DNA of 64,000 bases from a bacterium (GCA_004560305.1 SFVI01000009.1:18567-82566), one strand, 5' to 3'. Numbered from the stretch's first letter, positions 1 through 8,669 are shown. Program-made: numbers and translations. Notes: generated by a model from the sequence alone, not told the origin.

Positions 1-1443
1 GATGTTCTCGTTCTCCACCCAGCGCACCAGCTCATAGGGCATGGCCCGGCGTCGCACATCCACGCCGTACTCGGTTTTCAGCCGGTACTCCAGCACCTCA
101 AACTGCAGCACGCCCACCACGCCAACGATCACTTCCTCCACGCCGGTGAAGGGCTCGTGGAAGATCTGAATGGCGCCCTCCTGGGCGATCTGCATGATGC
201 CCTTTTCAAACTGCTTGCGCTTCATGGTGTCCACGCGCTCCACCGCGGCGAAATGCTCCGGCGCGAAGGTGGGGATGCCCTCGAAGCAGATGTTCTTCCC
301 CTTTTCGCAGATAGTGTCGCCGATGGAGAAGATGCCTGGGTCAAATACGCCAATGATGTCCCCGGCATAGGCCTCGTCGATGATGGCCCGCTCCTGGGCC
401 ATCAGCTGCTGGGGCTGGGCCAGGCGTAGGGGCTTGCCCCCCTGCACATGGTAGTATTCCTTGTCCCGCTCAAAGCGGCCGGAGCAGATGCGCATGAAAG
501 CGATCCGGTCCCGGTGGGCCTTGTTCATGTTGGCCTGGATCTTGAACACGAAGGCGGAAAAGCCCGGGTCGGTAGGCTCAATGATATCGTCCCCGGAAAT
601 TCTCGCCAGAGGCGGCATGGTCATTTTCAGGAAACTCTCCAAAAAGGGCTCCACGCCGAAGTTATTGAGAGCAGAGCCGAAGAACACCGGGCTGAGCCGG
701 CCCTTGCGTACCTCGTCAATATCGAAGTCATAGCCCGCGCCGTCCAGCAGCTCAATGTCGTCCGCAAGGCTCTGGCGCAGCCGGGGGCCGATCAGCTCAT
801 CCAGCTTCTCCGTCTCGTCCAGGGTGCACTCGATGGCCCGGATCTTGCTCTGCCCCCGGTGGAACTCGTTGAAGGCCAGGATTTCTTTCTTCTCCCGGTC
901 ATACACGCCCTTGAAGTCCTGGCCGCAGCCGATGGGCCAGTTCATGGGATAGGTGCCGATGCCGAACTCGTTCTCCAGCTGCTCCATCAGGTCGTAGGGG
1001 CTGCGGGCCTCCCGGTCCAGCTTGTTGATAAAGGTAAAAATGGGGATGTGCCGCATGGCGCAGATTTTGAACAGCTTCCTGGTCTGGGGCTCGATGCCCT
1101 TGGCCGCGTCGATCACCATCACCGCCGAGTCCGCCGCCATCAGCGTGCGGTAGGTGTCCTCGGAGAAATCCTGGTGGCCCGGGGTGTCCAGAATGTTGAT
1201 GCAGTATCCCTCATACTCAAACTGCATCACGGAGGAGGTGATGGAAATGCCTCTCTGCTTTTCCAGCTCCATCCAGTCGGAGACTGCGTGGCGGGCAGTG
1301 GCCTTGCCCTTGACGGAACCGGCCATCTGAATGGCCCCGCCGTAAAGCAGCAGCTTTTCGGTCAGGGTGGTTTTGCCCGCGTCCGGGTGGGATATGATGG
1401 CGAAGGTTCTTCTCCGCTCGATCTCTTTTCTCAAATCTGCCAT
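1..1443 (-). CDS. prfC: Peptide chain release factor 3, 3' end outside window
   Basis: Translational GTPase that recycles release factors RF1 and RF2 from the ribosome. 481 codons are visible; RF3 is usually about 530 residues, so the C-terminus lies beyond base 1. The G1 loop HPDAGKTT is at about residues 19-26, followed by RGISITSS (G2), DTPGH (G3) and NKLD (G4). ATG at 1443 is preceded by AGAGGAAG at a good distance. The FTGVEEVIVGVVGVLQFEV stretch near the visible end is typical of RF3 and not of EF-G. The gene appears to have its own promoter inside the 3' end of the upstream methylase gene. Confidence 0.96.
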   Translation of the reverse strand, partial: MADLRKEIERRRTFAIISHPDAGKTTLTEKLLLYGGAIQMAGSVKGKATARHAVSDWMELEKQRGISITSSVMQFEYEGYCINILDTPGHQDFSEDTYRTLMAADSAVMVIDAAKGIEPQTRKLFKICAMRHIPIFTFINKLDREARSPYDLMEQLENEFGIGTYPMNWPIGCGQDFKGVYDREKKEILAFNEFHRGQSKIRAIECTLDETEKLDELIGPRLRQSLADDIELLDGAGYDFDIDEVRKGRLSPVFFGSALNNFGVEPFLESFLKMTMPPLARISGDDIIEPTDPGFSAFVFKIQANMNKAHRDRIAFMRICSGRFERDKEYYHVQGGKPLRLAQPQQLMAQERAIIDEAYAGDIIGVFDPGIFSIGDTICEKGKNICFEGIPTFAPEHFAAVERVDTMKRKQFEKGIMQIAQEGAIQIFHEPFTGVEEVIVGVVGVLQFEVLEYRLKTEYGVDVRRRAMPYELVRWVENENI

Positions 1444-1478
1444 AATCGACTTCCTCTTAGCTTATTTCTAACTGAGAT

Positions 1479-1507
1479 ATTATATCTGTTCCTTTGGGAA
1501 ATGTAAA
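1479..1507 (-). promoter_or_regulatory. Candidate sigma-A promoter for prfC
   Basis: On the minus strand TTTACA (1507-1502), a 17-base spacer, then TATAAT (1484-1479). It overlaps the last codons of the upstream FliB-like gene, so prfC can be expressed separately from it. Confidence 0.55.
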
Positions 1508-2391
1508 GATTTTATTCTCTCCACGATTTTCCCGATATTCTCGTCGGAGTATTCGATCTCCGCCGACCAGAGCCGCACCAGCTCCCGCAGCTCTCCCCCG
1601 CTCTGTTCCATGGCCCACAGCAGCCGCAGGCTGAGCACACAAAACTGCAAGATCAGCCCCGCCTGCGCCGCATCCTCCGCAGACGCAAAATGCCGGTAGA
1701 GCATGTATTGCAAAAGCCTGGTGTGCTTTGCATCGCCGGGCAGAGGCAGCTCACCCGTTCTCACCGTCAGCAGCGCCGCTGTCCAGTCCTCATCCATCCG
1801 CTCCAGCCCCAGGAAGAAGTCCCGCCAAAAGGCAGCGTCAAAGGGAATCGGCTCCATGTCCATCCCCCGGCAGCAGCGGCATATCCGTTCCTCCATGGGC
1901 AGGCTGAAATCACGGAGAATTTCAAACATTCTGCCCCGCAGGGCGATCAGCGCCGGCTCCTCCTCTTCGCCTGTTTCATCCCGGTCACAGACCAGTTCCA
2001 GCGGGCCATCCCCGGACAACAGCAGCCGGGCCGCTTCTTCGCAGCAGAGTCCCAGCCCCGCCTCCTGCCGCTCTGGGAAGTCATTGTAAAACCGGGGGTG
2101 CTCCCTGCAGATGTCGCAAAGCACGTCCTCCCCGAAGCCCAGGATCAGCCGGCAGAGGCCCTTCTTATTCAGAAAGGGACAGCGCTCTTCTTCCGTCAGG
2201 CAAAAGTGGGGCTCCGGCTCCCGGCACATCTTCTGCCGCAGCTCCTCCCCCAGCGCTCCCGGCAGTCCTTCATACAGTTCCGCCGTCTCCCTGTCAATAT
2301 CGATCTCCCAGCCCAGGCAGCAGCTATGGGCGCACTTGTCCGCAATGCATTGAAATTCTCCGTAAAAATCCGGCTCTACATACAGCATCAT
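1480..2391 (-). CDS. FliB-family lysine-N-methylase homologue
   Basis: A protein of about 303 residues resembling flagellin lysine-N-methylase (FliB), a cysteine-rich family that methylates flagellin lysines in enterobacteria. Visible signatures are the N-terminal EFQCIADKCAHSCCLGWEID, then CPFLNKKGLC and CDICREHPRFYN; such cysteines probably bind an Fe-S cluster. The start is one of two adjacent ATGs (2391 or 2388) after GAGG at 2400-2397; an upstream GTG at 2397 overlaps that site and is unlikely. No flagellar gene is present in the window, so the substrate is unknown. Family assignment is firm, function is inferred. Confidence 0.82.
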   Translation of the reverse strand: MMLYVEPDFYGEFQCIADKCAHSCCLGWEIDIDRETAELYEGLPGALGEELRQKMCREPEPHFCLTEEERCPFLNKKGLCRLILGFGEDVLCDICREHPRFYNDFPERQEAGLGLCCEEAARLLLSGDGPLELVCDRDETGEEEEPALIALRGRMFEILRDFSLPMEERICRCCRGMDMEPIPFDAAFWRDFFLGLERMDEDWTAALLTVRTGELPLPGDAKHTRLLQYMLYRHFASAEDAAQAGLILQFCVLSLRLLWAMEQSGGELRELVRLWSAEIEYSDENIGKIVERIKSLHFPKEQI

Positions 2392-2403
2392 TATCACCTC
2401 GAT

Positions 2404-2438
2404 TTTTTACCATGAGCACAAAGTGCAAATGGTAAAAA
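2404..2438. repeat. Perfectly symmetric hairpin upstream of the FliB-like gene
   Basis: Arms TTTTTACCAT (2404-2413) and ATGGTAAAAA (2429-2438) pair fully, with an inner GCAC/GTGC stem. It sits directly before the FliB-like ribosome binding site. Function unknown. Confidence 0.6.
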
Positions 2439-2439
2439 T

Positions 2440-2515
2440 TGTCATGTTTTTCGGTTGCCGCATCAGCGGCGAGAAAAACGACATAAAGCCAAAATAGCCA
2501 ATTTATGGCTATTTT
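2440..2515. repeat. Two further hairpins in the same gap
   Basis: The first hairpin has TGTC, GTTTTTC and GCCGC at 2440-2461 pairing with GCGGC, GAAAAAC and GACA at 2466-2483. The second pairs AAAATAGCCA (2491-2500) with TGGCTATTTT (2506-2515) and could act as a terminator in either direction. Confidence 0.6.
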
Positions 2516-2562
2516 AATATAATCTTTTTGAAACCAAAAGTCCCTTTATCAGGGTCAAAAGT

Positions 2563-2586
2563 AAAGCCCGCCGAAGGGCGGGCTTT
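2563..2586 (-). terminator. Terminator after the first EamA gene
   Basis: Ten-base-pair GC-rich stem AAAGCCCGCC/GGCGGGCTTT with a four-base loop, six bases after the stop codon of the EamA gene. The T-run on the minus strand is short and broken (TTTACTTTT). Confidence 0.75.
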
Positions 2587-2591
2587 GTTTA

Positions 2592-3485
2592 TTATGTACT
2601 TGCTTTCTGAACGTCCTTCTTACGGAAAAAGGGCAGCTTCAGTTCGCTGCAAGTAACGGCAAAGAAGATCAGCACGAAGCCCAGCAGCATCTTGCCGGTG
2701 ATCACCTCATGATAGAACAGCACCGAAGCCAGCGCGCCGAAAACGCTCTCCAGGGTCATAATCATGGCAGCGATAGAGGAGTTGGTATACTTCATGCCCC
2801 AAGCCTGCAGGAAGAAACAGAGGGCGGTGCACACGAAGCTGAGATAGGCGATCTCGCCCCAGGCATTCAGGGGCACGTTCACTGGCGGCGCCTCAAACAG
2901 CAGCGCACCCACCCAGCAGATTACCGCCGCCGTGGCAAACTGCACGGCGGAAATGGTGACCGCGTCGCCGCTGTCCCGGTACTGCTCCAGCACGATGATC
3001 TGGAACGAATAGAAGATGCCGCAAAGCAGCGTCAGCATATCGCCGATGTTCACCCGGCCGATCCCCTCATTGAGGGATACAAAGCCAATACCGGTGATAC
3101 ACAGAAAGGCGGCTGCCACGTTGGCCAGGCCTGGCTTCCTCTTATAGACCCACCAGGCCAGAAAGGGCGTCAGCACGCAGTAGGTGGCAGTGAGGAAGGC
3201 GTTCTTGCTGGGAGTGGTAAACACCAGTCCATAGGTCTGCACGATGTAGGCCAGGGCCAGGCAAAGGCCCATCAGGGCACTGCCCTGCACACAGCGCTTG
3301 CTGACGGTTTTGATCCTCTTGCCCGCCACCGCCAGCATCACCAGTGCCGACACGGTGAAGCGGATGGAAAGCACCCACATGGTGCCCATGCTGTCCAGGG
3401 CGTTCTTCAGCACCACGAAAGAGGTGCCCCAAATCATTGCGCAAAGCAGCAGGGCGACCCTGCCCATTAATCCATTTCCTTTCAT
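2592..3485 (-). CDS. EamA/DMT-family transporter
   Basis: 297-residue integral membrane protein with about ten predicted membrane segments arranged as two EamA repeats, the layout of the drug/metabolite transporter superfamily. The first repeat opens with GRVALLLCAMIWGTSFVVLK, a hallmark start; the second begins around residue 145 (NIGDMLTLLCGIFYSFQIIV). The substrate cannot be told from sequence; relatives export amino acids, nucleotides or other metabolites. ATG 3485 lies 14 bases after the helicase stop, so it is probably cotranscribed with pcrA. Two other EamA genes are in the window. Confidence 0.88.
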   Translation of the reverse strand: MKGNGLMGRVALLLCAMIWGTSFVVLKNALDSMGTMWVLSIRFTVSALVMLAVAGKRIKTVSKRCVQGSALMGLCLALAYIVQTYGLVFTTPSKNAFLTATYCVLTPFLAWWVYKRKPGLANVAAAFLCITGIGFVSLNEGIGRVNIGDMLTLLCGIFYSFQIIVLEQYRDSGDAVTISAVQFATAAVICWVGALLFEAPPVNVPLNAWGEIAYLSFVCTALCFFLQAWGMKYTNSSIAAMIMTLESVFGALASVLFYHEVITGKMLLGFVLIFFAVTCSELKLPFFRKKDVQKAST

Positions 3486-3498
3486 GTCTCTCTGTTCC

Positions 3499-5868
3499 TT
3501 ATTCCTTGGTCATATGCTGGGCCGCGGCCCGCAGCATCAGCTTCTTGGTGCCGATACCCTCAAAGTTGATTTCGATCAGATAATCCCCGCCCATGGGGCT
3601 CAGCTTGGTGACTACGCCGCTGCCGAAGGCCTTGTGACGCACGCTGTCCCCCAGGCCAAAGCTGGGCGTGGTCGGAGCAGCCGGTGCCTTGGCCGCCGGC
3701 GCCGCCACCGTATGGCGGCTGGGGGTGTAGGCGGGTCTGGCAAACTCCTGCTGGACCCGGCTCCGCTCCCGGAAGCCGTAGCCCTTGGGGATATTTTTCT
3801 TAATGTGCTCCTCCGGGATCTCGTCCACAAAGCGGGAGACCCGGTTGGCTGTGGTGCGGCCGAAGATCATCCGCTGCCGGGCGCAGACCAGATGCAGCCG
3901 CTCCTTGGCCCTTGTGATGGCCACATAGCAGAGCCGCCGCTCTTCCTCCATTTCCTCCGGCTCGCCGATGGCCCGCATGCCGGGGAAGATGCTCTCCTCC
4001 ATGCCTACGATGAACACGCTGGGGAATTCCAGGCCCTTGGCCGAATGCATGGTCATCATCACCACGCAGTCCGTTTCCTTATCGTAGTTGTCCATGTCGG
4101 TGTACAGCGCCACATTGGCCAGATAGCCCTCCAGGGTCTCATCGCCGGATTCCTTCATGTAGCCCAGGATGCTGGTTTTCAGCTCCTGCACGTTCTCGGC
4201 CCGGGCGGTGTCCTCCACGGTGTTCTTCTCCTCCAGAGCCCGGAGGTAGCCGGTTTTCTCTAGCAGCTCGTCCAGCAGCCGGTCCGGGCTGTTGTTTTCC
4301 GCGAAGGCCCGCAGCTCGTTGATCATCCCCGCGAACTGGCGCAGGCGGATGGCCGGGCGCTGCAGCTCCGGGTAGCTGTCCGCGTGGCTGAGAATCTCAA
4401 ACATGGCGCAGTCGTTGTCCGCCGCCAGCTGCCGCACGGTCTCCACCGTACGCTCGCCGATGCCCCGGGGCGGGCTGTTAATGATCCGGCTCAGCCGCAG
4501 GTCGTCCGCCGTGGAGGCGATCAGGCTCAGATAGGCCAGCACGTCCTTTACCTCCGCCCGGTCAAAGAAGCGGGTGCCGCCGATGATCCGATAAGGGATG
4601 CCGTTTCGCTTGAAGGCATATTCCAGCTGGTTGGACTGGGCGTTCATCCGATACAATACCGCGTGGTCCCGCCAGTTGGCCCCCTGGCCGTAAGCGGCCA
4701 TGATCTTGGAGGCCACGTACTGGGCCTCGTCGTTTTCGTTGTCCGCCACATACAGCTCCAGCGGCTCCCCCGCCCCCTGGTTGCTCCACAGCTCCTTGCC
4801 CTTGCGGCCCTGGTTGTGACGGATGACGGCGTTGGCAGCGTCCAGAATGTGGGTGGTACTGCGGTAGTTCTGCTCCAGCCGGATGGTGCGGCAGTTTTTG
4901 TACTGCTGCTCAAAGCTGAGGATGTTCTCAATGGTGGCGCCCCGGAACTTGTAGATGCTCTGGTCATCGTCACCCACCACGCAGATGTTGCCCCAGCCCC
5001 CTGCAAGCAGGGAAGAAAGCAGATACTGCAGGTGGTTGGTGTCCTGATATTCGTCGATCAGCACATATTGAAAGCGCCGCTGCCAGTAGCTCCGTACCTC
5101 CTCCTGTTCCTCCAGCAGCTTTACCGTGAAGAAGATCAGGTCGTCAAAGTCCATGGCGTTGGCGGTGAACATCCGGCGCATATACTCGCTGTAGATCTCG
5201 CCGATGCGGATGCGGCGGATATCCCCGCTCCTTCGGGCGCTGTCCAGATAGTCCCCGGCGCCGATGCGGCTGTCCTTGGCCCGGCTGATCTCGCTCAGCA
5301 TGGCTTTTGGCGGGAACATCTTGTCATCCAGATCCATGTCCTTCAGGATGCGTTTGAGCAGGCTCAGGCTGTCCGCCGTGTCATAGATAGTGAAGCTGCC
5401 GGTAAAGCCCAACCGCTCCGCATCCCGCCGCAGAATGCGCACGCAGGCGGAGTGGAAGGTGCAGGCCCAGATGTCATTGGCCTCCGGCCCCAGCATCCGC
5501 TCCAGCCGTTCCTTCAGTTCCCCCGCCGCCTTGTTGGTGAAGGTGATGGCCAGGATGCGCCAGGGGGCCACCGGGTCCAGGGCCGCCATGCGCCGGGCCT
5601 CTTCCCCGCCCGCCAGCAGAATTTCCAACTGTCTTTCATCGGCCCCGGCGGGCACTTCGTCGCTGTCCCCCGCCCGGCCGTATTTCAGGAGGTTTGCAAT
5701 GCGGTTAATGAGCACCGTGGTCTTGCCGCTGCCCGCCCCCGCCAGAATCAGCAGCGGCCCTTCCGTGGCCAGCACCGCCTGCCGCTGCATGGGGTTCAGA
5801 GCCGCGAATTCCTCCGCAATCACCGCCTTGCGGGCCTCTATGTACTTTCTTTCAAAATCCGTATTCAT
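3499..5868 (-). CDS. pcrA: ATP-dependent 3'-5' DNA helicase, PcrA/UvrD type
   Basis: Superfamily 1A helicase for replication and nucleotide excision repair. 789 residues, somewhat longer than typical PcrA (about 725-740). Motifs in order: Q-motif LNPMQRQAV near residue 25, Walker A GAGSGKTT at about 44-51, Walker B DEYQDTNHLQY, motif III VVGDDDQSIYKFRGA, motif IV EQNYRST, and TMHSAKGLEF plus YVAITRAKERL in the second helicase half. The C-terminus has a low-complexity Ala/Pro stretch and then a Tudor-like tail (GDSVRHKAFGSGVVT) as in PcrA. An acidic insert sits between motifs I and Ia (about residues 66-90). Confidence 0.95.
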   Translation of the reverse strand: MNTDFERKYIEARKAVIAEEFAALNPMQRQAVLATEGPLLILAGAGSGKTTVLINRIANLLKYGRAGDSDEVPAGADERQLEILLAGGEEARRMAALDPVAPWRILAITFTNKAAGELKERLERMLGPEANDIWACTFHSACVRILRRDAERLGFTGSFTIYDTADSLSLLKRILKDMDLDDKMFPPKAMLSEISRAKDSRIGAGDYLDSARRSGDIRRIRIGEIYSEYMRRMFTANAMDFDDLIFFTVKLLEEQEEVRSYWQRRFQYVLIDEYQDTNHLQYLLSSLLAGGWGNICVVGDDDQSIYKFRGATIENILSFEQQYKNCRTIRLEQNYRSTTHILDAANAVIRHNQGRKGKELWSNQGAGEPLELYVADNENDEAQYVASKIMAAYGQGANWRDHAVLYRMNAQSNQLEYAFKRNGIPYRIIGGTRFFDRAEVKDVLAYLSLIASTADDLRLSRIINSPPRGIGERTVETVRQLAADNDCAMFEILSHADSYPELQRPAIRLRQFAGMINELRAFAENNSPDRLLDELLEKTGYLRALEEKNTVEDTARAENVQELKTSILGYMKESGDETLEGYLANVALYTDMDNYDKETDCVVMMTMHSAKGLEFPSVFIVGMEESIFPGMRAIGEPEEMEEERRLCYVAITRAKERLHLVCARQRMIFGRTTANRVSRFVDEIPEEHIKKNIPKGYGFRERSRVQQEFARPAYTPSRHTVAAPAAKAPAAPTTPSFGLGDSVRHKAFGSGVVTKLSPMGGDYLIEINFEGIGTKKLMLRAAAQHMTKE

Positions 5869-5917
5869 GCCGTCAAATCATAATCCGTTTCCATAAAAAT
5901 CATCATACACGGCGAAG

Positions 5918-5946
5918 ATTTTAACACAAAGGCAAAAAGATAACAA
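5918..5946 (-). promoter_or_regulatory. Candidate promoter for pcrA
   Basis: Minus-strand TTGTTA (5946-5941), 17-base spacer, TAAAAT (5923-5918), in the 160-base divergent gap between pcrA and the lysozyme gene. Confidence 0.5.
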
Positions 5947-5970
5947 GTGGCAGCTTCCATAATACCCATG

Positions 5971-5999
5971 TTGACTTTTCCCCGCCGATTGGGTACTAT
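5971..5999 (+). promoter_or_regulatory. Candidate promoter for the GH25 lysozyme gene
   Basis: TTGACT (5971-5976), 17-base spacer, TACTAT (5994-5999), 29 bases upstream of the ATG. It is back to back with the pcrA promoter. Confidence 0.6.
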
Positions 6000-6028
6000 G
6001 TAGCATATAAACATTTCGGAGATACAGA

Positions 6029-7057
6029 ATGAAAAAGCGCATCAAACATCTTTTGGATAAAACAACGGAGCCTCGCACCGAGCGGATGCTTCTCATCTTT
6101 CTCCCCTTTCTGACCCTGGTGCTGGTGGCTCTGATCCTGGCCCCCGGCATCCTCTCCATCCTGGAGGACGCGCCCCTGCTCCCGCCGGAGAGCGCCGCCA
6201 GCCCGGAACCTATGGAGGCCGAAGGTCTGGCCCGGCTGCCGGAGGAAGAACTGGCCCTCCCTGTTTCCACGCCGGAGCCCACCCCCGCGCCCACGCCGGA
6301 ACCCATCATCGTTTCTGAATCCGGCGCCCTCCTGGGCTGGCAGCAGATCGCCGGCAGCACCTATTACTACGACCGGAACGGCACTCCCGTCACCGGGATG
6401 CAGACCATTGATGGCAAGCTGTACTTTTTTGACCAATACGGCGTGAAGGCGGAACGGCTGGGCATTGACGTTTCGTTTTACAACAAGTTCATCACCTGGC
6501 CCGCTGTGGCCGCCCAGGGCATTGATTTTGCCATCCTCCGCGCCGGCGGCCGGGGCTGGGAAACGGGGCTGATCTATGACGACCGCTGGTTCCAGCGGAA
6601 CCTGGCGGAGGCCAGGAATGCCGGCATTGACCTGGGGGTCTACTTCTTCTCCACCGCCACCAATCCCGCGGAAGCCGCGGAGGAAGCCCTCTATGTGCTG
6701 GACTGCCTTGGCGGCACGGAGCTGGAGCTTCCCATTTTTATCGACGTGGAATATTCCGGGGACTATCCCCATGGCCGGGCCGACCGGCTCAGCAATACCC
6801 AGCGTGAGTTGATCATCAACGCCTTCTGCCGCACTGTCATGGACTACGGTTATGAGGCCGGGGTCTATTCCGGGCAGAACTATTTCAAGTTCAACCTGGA
6901 CATGCGCTCCCTTACCAAATACACTGTCTGGCTGGCAAGCTACACCAAAAACGCTCGCCTGCCCGATTATCCGGGCCACTATGACCTGTGGCAGTTTACC
7001 GACAGCGGCCACGTCAACGGTATCACCGGCATCGTGGACATGAACGCTTGGCTGTAA
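6029..7057 (+). CDS. Membrane-anchored GH25 lysozyme with wall-binding repeats
   Basis: 342 residues. A positively charged N-terminus and one membrane segment (about 20-43) anchor it outside the cell. A Pro-rich linker with STPEPTPAPTPEP (about 80-92) follows, then two aromatic choline/glucan-binding-type repeats (GWQQIAGSTYYYDRNGTPV and a second ending LYFFDQYG, about 103-138). The glycoside hydrolase family 25 muramidase domain runs from LGIDVS (about 144) to the end. The catalytic DxE is visible in FIDVEYSG, with GIDVS supplying the conserved first Asp. It should cut the MurNAc-GlcNAc bond of peptidoglycan. ATG 6029 follows CGGAGATACAGA. Confidence 0.93.
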   Translation: MKKRIKHLLDKTTEPRTERMLLIFLPFLTLVLVALILAPGILSILEDAPLLPPESAASPEPMEAEGLARLPEEELALPVSTPEPTPAPTPEPIIVSESGALLGWQQIAGSTYYYDRNGTPVTGMQTIDGKLYFFDQYGVKAERLGIDVSFYNKFITWPAVAAQGIDFAILRAGGRGWETGLIYDDRWFQRNLAEARNAGIDLGVYFFSTATNPAEAAEEALYVLDCLGGTELELPIFIDVEYSGDYPHGRADRLSNTQRELIINAFCRTVMDYGYEAGVYSGQNYFKFNLDMRSLTKYTVWLASYTKNARLPDYPGHYDLWQFTDSGHVNGITGIVDMNAWL

Positions 7058-7091
7058 ACTTTTTTCCTTGCATTAAAACTCTATACCGCGC

Positions 7092-7133
7092 AAAAAGCTG
7101 AGCGTTTTGCCTTCTTAAAACGCTCAGCTTTTT
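7092..7133. terminator. Bidirectional terminator between the lysozyme gene and sigF
   Basis: A 17-base-pair perfect stem, left arm 7092-7108 and right arm 7117-7133, with A-rich and T-rich flanks, so it can stop transcription from both converging genes. Confidence 0.9.
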
Positions 7134-7840
7134 TATTCCAGTTTTTCCCGCAGCAGCTCCACCGCCCGCCGCTCCAGCCGAGAGATTTGCACCTGGGAAA
7201 CGTGCATCACCTTGGCGCAGTTCTGCTGGGTCATGCCGTGGTAGTAGCGCAGGGCCACCACCTGCCGCTCCCGCTCCGGCAGCTGCTCGATGGCCGCGCG
7301 AAGAGCCACATGCTCCACCATCTTCTCCTCGGCGCCGTAGTCCCCCAGCACCAGCTCCAGGGTGAAGCCGTCCTCCCCGCTCTCCCGCTGCAGGCTCTCG
7401 GCAGGGCCGGTGGCGGTCTCGGCAAAGGCAATGTCCTCCGGGCTCATCCCCGTTTCCCGGGAAAGCTCCGACAAAGTGGGTTCCCGCCCCAGCCGCTGCT
7501 CCAGCTCGATCCGGGCCATGCGGATCTGGGCCGCCTGCTCCTTGATTCCCCGGCTCACCTTCACCATGCCGTCATCCCGGAGGAAGCGGCGGATCTCCCC
7601 GGAAATTTTCGGCACCGCGTAGGTGGAAAAGCGGGTGCCGAAGCTCTCATCGAAGCCCTCAATGGCCTTCAGAAAGCCCACGCAGCCCAGCTGATACAGA
7701 TCCTCCGGGTCAATGCCCCGGCCGAAGTAGCGCCGGGCCACGCTCCAGATCAGGCCGGCATTTTCTTCCACCAGCTTTCCCGCCGCCTCCCGGTCACCCT
7801 GGCGCGCACGGCGGATTTCCCCGTAAATGTCCCCGCTCAT
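7133..7840 (-). CDS. sigF: RNA polymerase sporulation sigma factor F
   Basis: 235-residue sigma-70 family protein, forespore-specific sigma F. Region 2 contains DLYQLGCVGFLKAIEGFD and FSTYAVPKISGEIRRFLRDD; region 3 follows with VSRGIKEQA; region 4 ends with MTQQNCAKVMHVSQVQISRLE, a helix-turn-helix for the -35 element. The start is ATG 7840, which overlaps the end of spoIIAB; longer readings of this frame run out of frame through spoIIAB and are false. Third gene of the spoIIA operon, held inactive by SpoIIAB until the asymmetric septum forms. Confidence 0.97.
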   Translation of the reverse strand: MSGDIYGEIRRARQGDREAAGKLVEENAGLIWSVARRYFGRGIDPEDLYQLGCVGFLKAIEGFDESFGTRFSTYAVPKISGEIRRFLRDDGMVKVSRGIKEQAAQIRMARIELEQRLGREPTLSELSRETGMSPEDIAFAETATGPAESLQRESGEDGFTLELVLGDYGAEEKMVEHVALRAAIEQLPERERQVVALRYYHGMTQQNCAKVMHVSQVQISRLERRAVELLREKLE

Positions 7841-8277
7841 CGCTTGCCCTGCCGGGGACTGATGAAGCGCTGCATCACCACGGTGGTGCCCTTGCCGGGG
7901 CTGGAGCGCACCCGCAGCTTGTCCATGAAGCTGCCCATGATGGTAAAGCCCATGCCGCTGCGCTCCTCCCCGCCGGTGGTATACAGGGGCGTCATGGCCT
8001 GCTGCACATCGGCAATGCCCTTGCCCCAGTCCCGGATGCTGATTTCCAGGGTATTGCCCTTGATGATCCGCAGCCGCATGGCAATGCGGCCCAGGGTGTC
8101 CGGGTAGCCATGGACGATGGCATTGGTCACTGCTTCGGACACCGCGGTCTTGATGTCCCCCAGTTCCTCCAGGGTGGGGTCCAGCTGGGCGGCAAAGGCA
8201 GCGGCAGCGGTGCGGGCAAAAGCCTCGTTGCAGCTTTTGCTGGGGAATTCCAGCTTTATGTAATTGGTTTCGTTCAT
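7837..8277 (-). CDS. spoIIAB: Anti-sigma F factor SpoIIAB
   Basis: 146-residue GHKL-fold serine kinase that binds sigma F and phosphorylates SpoIIAA. The N box AVSEAVTNAIVHGY, the G1 box RDWGKGIAD and the G2 box GMGFTIMGSFMD are all present. ATG 8277 is chosen because the Shine-Dalgarno GGAGG (8289-8285) is seven bases before it; the upstream GTG at 8283 is too close. The stop overlaps the sigF start by four bases (ATGA arrangement), suggesting translational coupling and matched amounts of the two proteins. Confidence 0.97.
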   Translation of the reverse strand: MNETNYIKLEFPSKSCNEAFARTAAAAFAAQLDPTLEELGDIKTAVSEAVTNAIVHGYPDTLGRIAMRLRIIKGNTLEISIRDWGKGIADVQQAMTPLYTTGGEERSGMGFTIMGSFMDKLRVRSSPGKGTTVVMQRFISPRQGKR

Positions 8278-8291
8278 AATCACTCCTCCTT

Positions 8292-8606
8292 TTATTTGCC
8301 CAGCGCCACCGGCACCAGCCGGTCGATCCCCGCCGCGTCAATGACCCGCTGGGGCTGCTTTGCCGGGTTTTCGATCCACGCTCTTCCGCCCAAGGTTTTC
8401 ATCCGGCGGCTGACCCGGATGATCACCGCAATGCCAGAGGAATCCATGAAGCTGAGGCCGGACAGCTCCAGCACGCAGTCTCTGGGCATATATTCGTCCA
8501 GCAGCTCCTCAATGGAGCGGATGGCGTTTCTGGCCTCATGGTGATCCAGCTCTCCTGCCAGGAAAATGGTCAGCCTGCCGGCGGTGTAGCTTGTGTTTAT
8601 ATTCAT
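8292..8606 (-). CDS. spoIIAA: Anti-anti-sigma factor SpoIIAA
   Basis: 104-residue STAS-domain protein. The phosphorylatable serine lies in LSFMDSSGIAVIIR, the usual SpoIIAA site. When dephosphorylated it binds SpoIIAB and frees sigma F. ATG 8606 follows GGGAGAGAGACAGG; a longer frame starting at 8642 runs into the valS terminator and is rejected. First gene of the operon; its start lies only 23 bases beyond the T-run of the valS terminator, and no clear sigma H promoter was seen. Confidence 0.95.
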   Translation of the reverse strand: MNINTSYTAGRLTIFLAGELDHHEARNAIRSIEELLDEYMPRDCVLELSGLSFMDSSGIAVIIRVSRRMKTLGGRAWIENPAKQPQRVIDAAGIDRLVPVALGK

Positions 8607-8629
8607 CCTGTCTCTCTCCCGTCTGCGAT

Positions 8630-8669
8630 AAAAAAATAGCACCGCATCTTTACGATGCAGTGCTATTTT
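8630..8669 (-). terminator. valS terminator
   Basis: Minus-strand stem with arms AAAATAGCAC/GTGCTATTTT and an inner GCATC/GATGC stem, followed by seven Ts. It lies between valS and spoIIAA. Confidence 0.9.

Noticed and set aside
7133..8341. A 402-codon minus-strand frame covering sigF and spoIIAB
   Set aside because: Only the last 235 codons encode SigF; the upstream part is spoIIAB read in the wrong frame.
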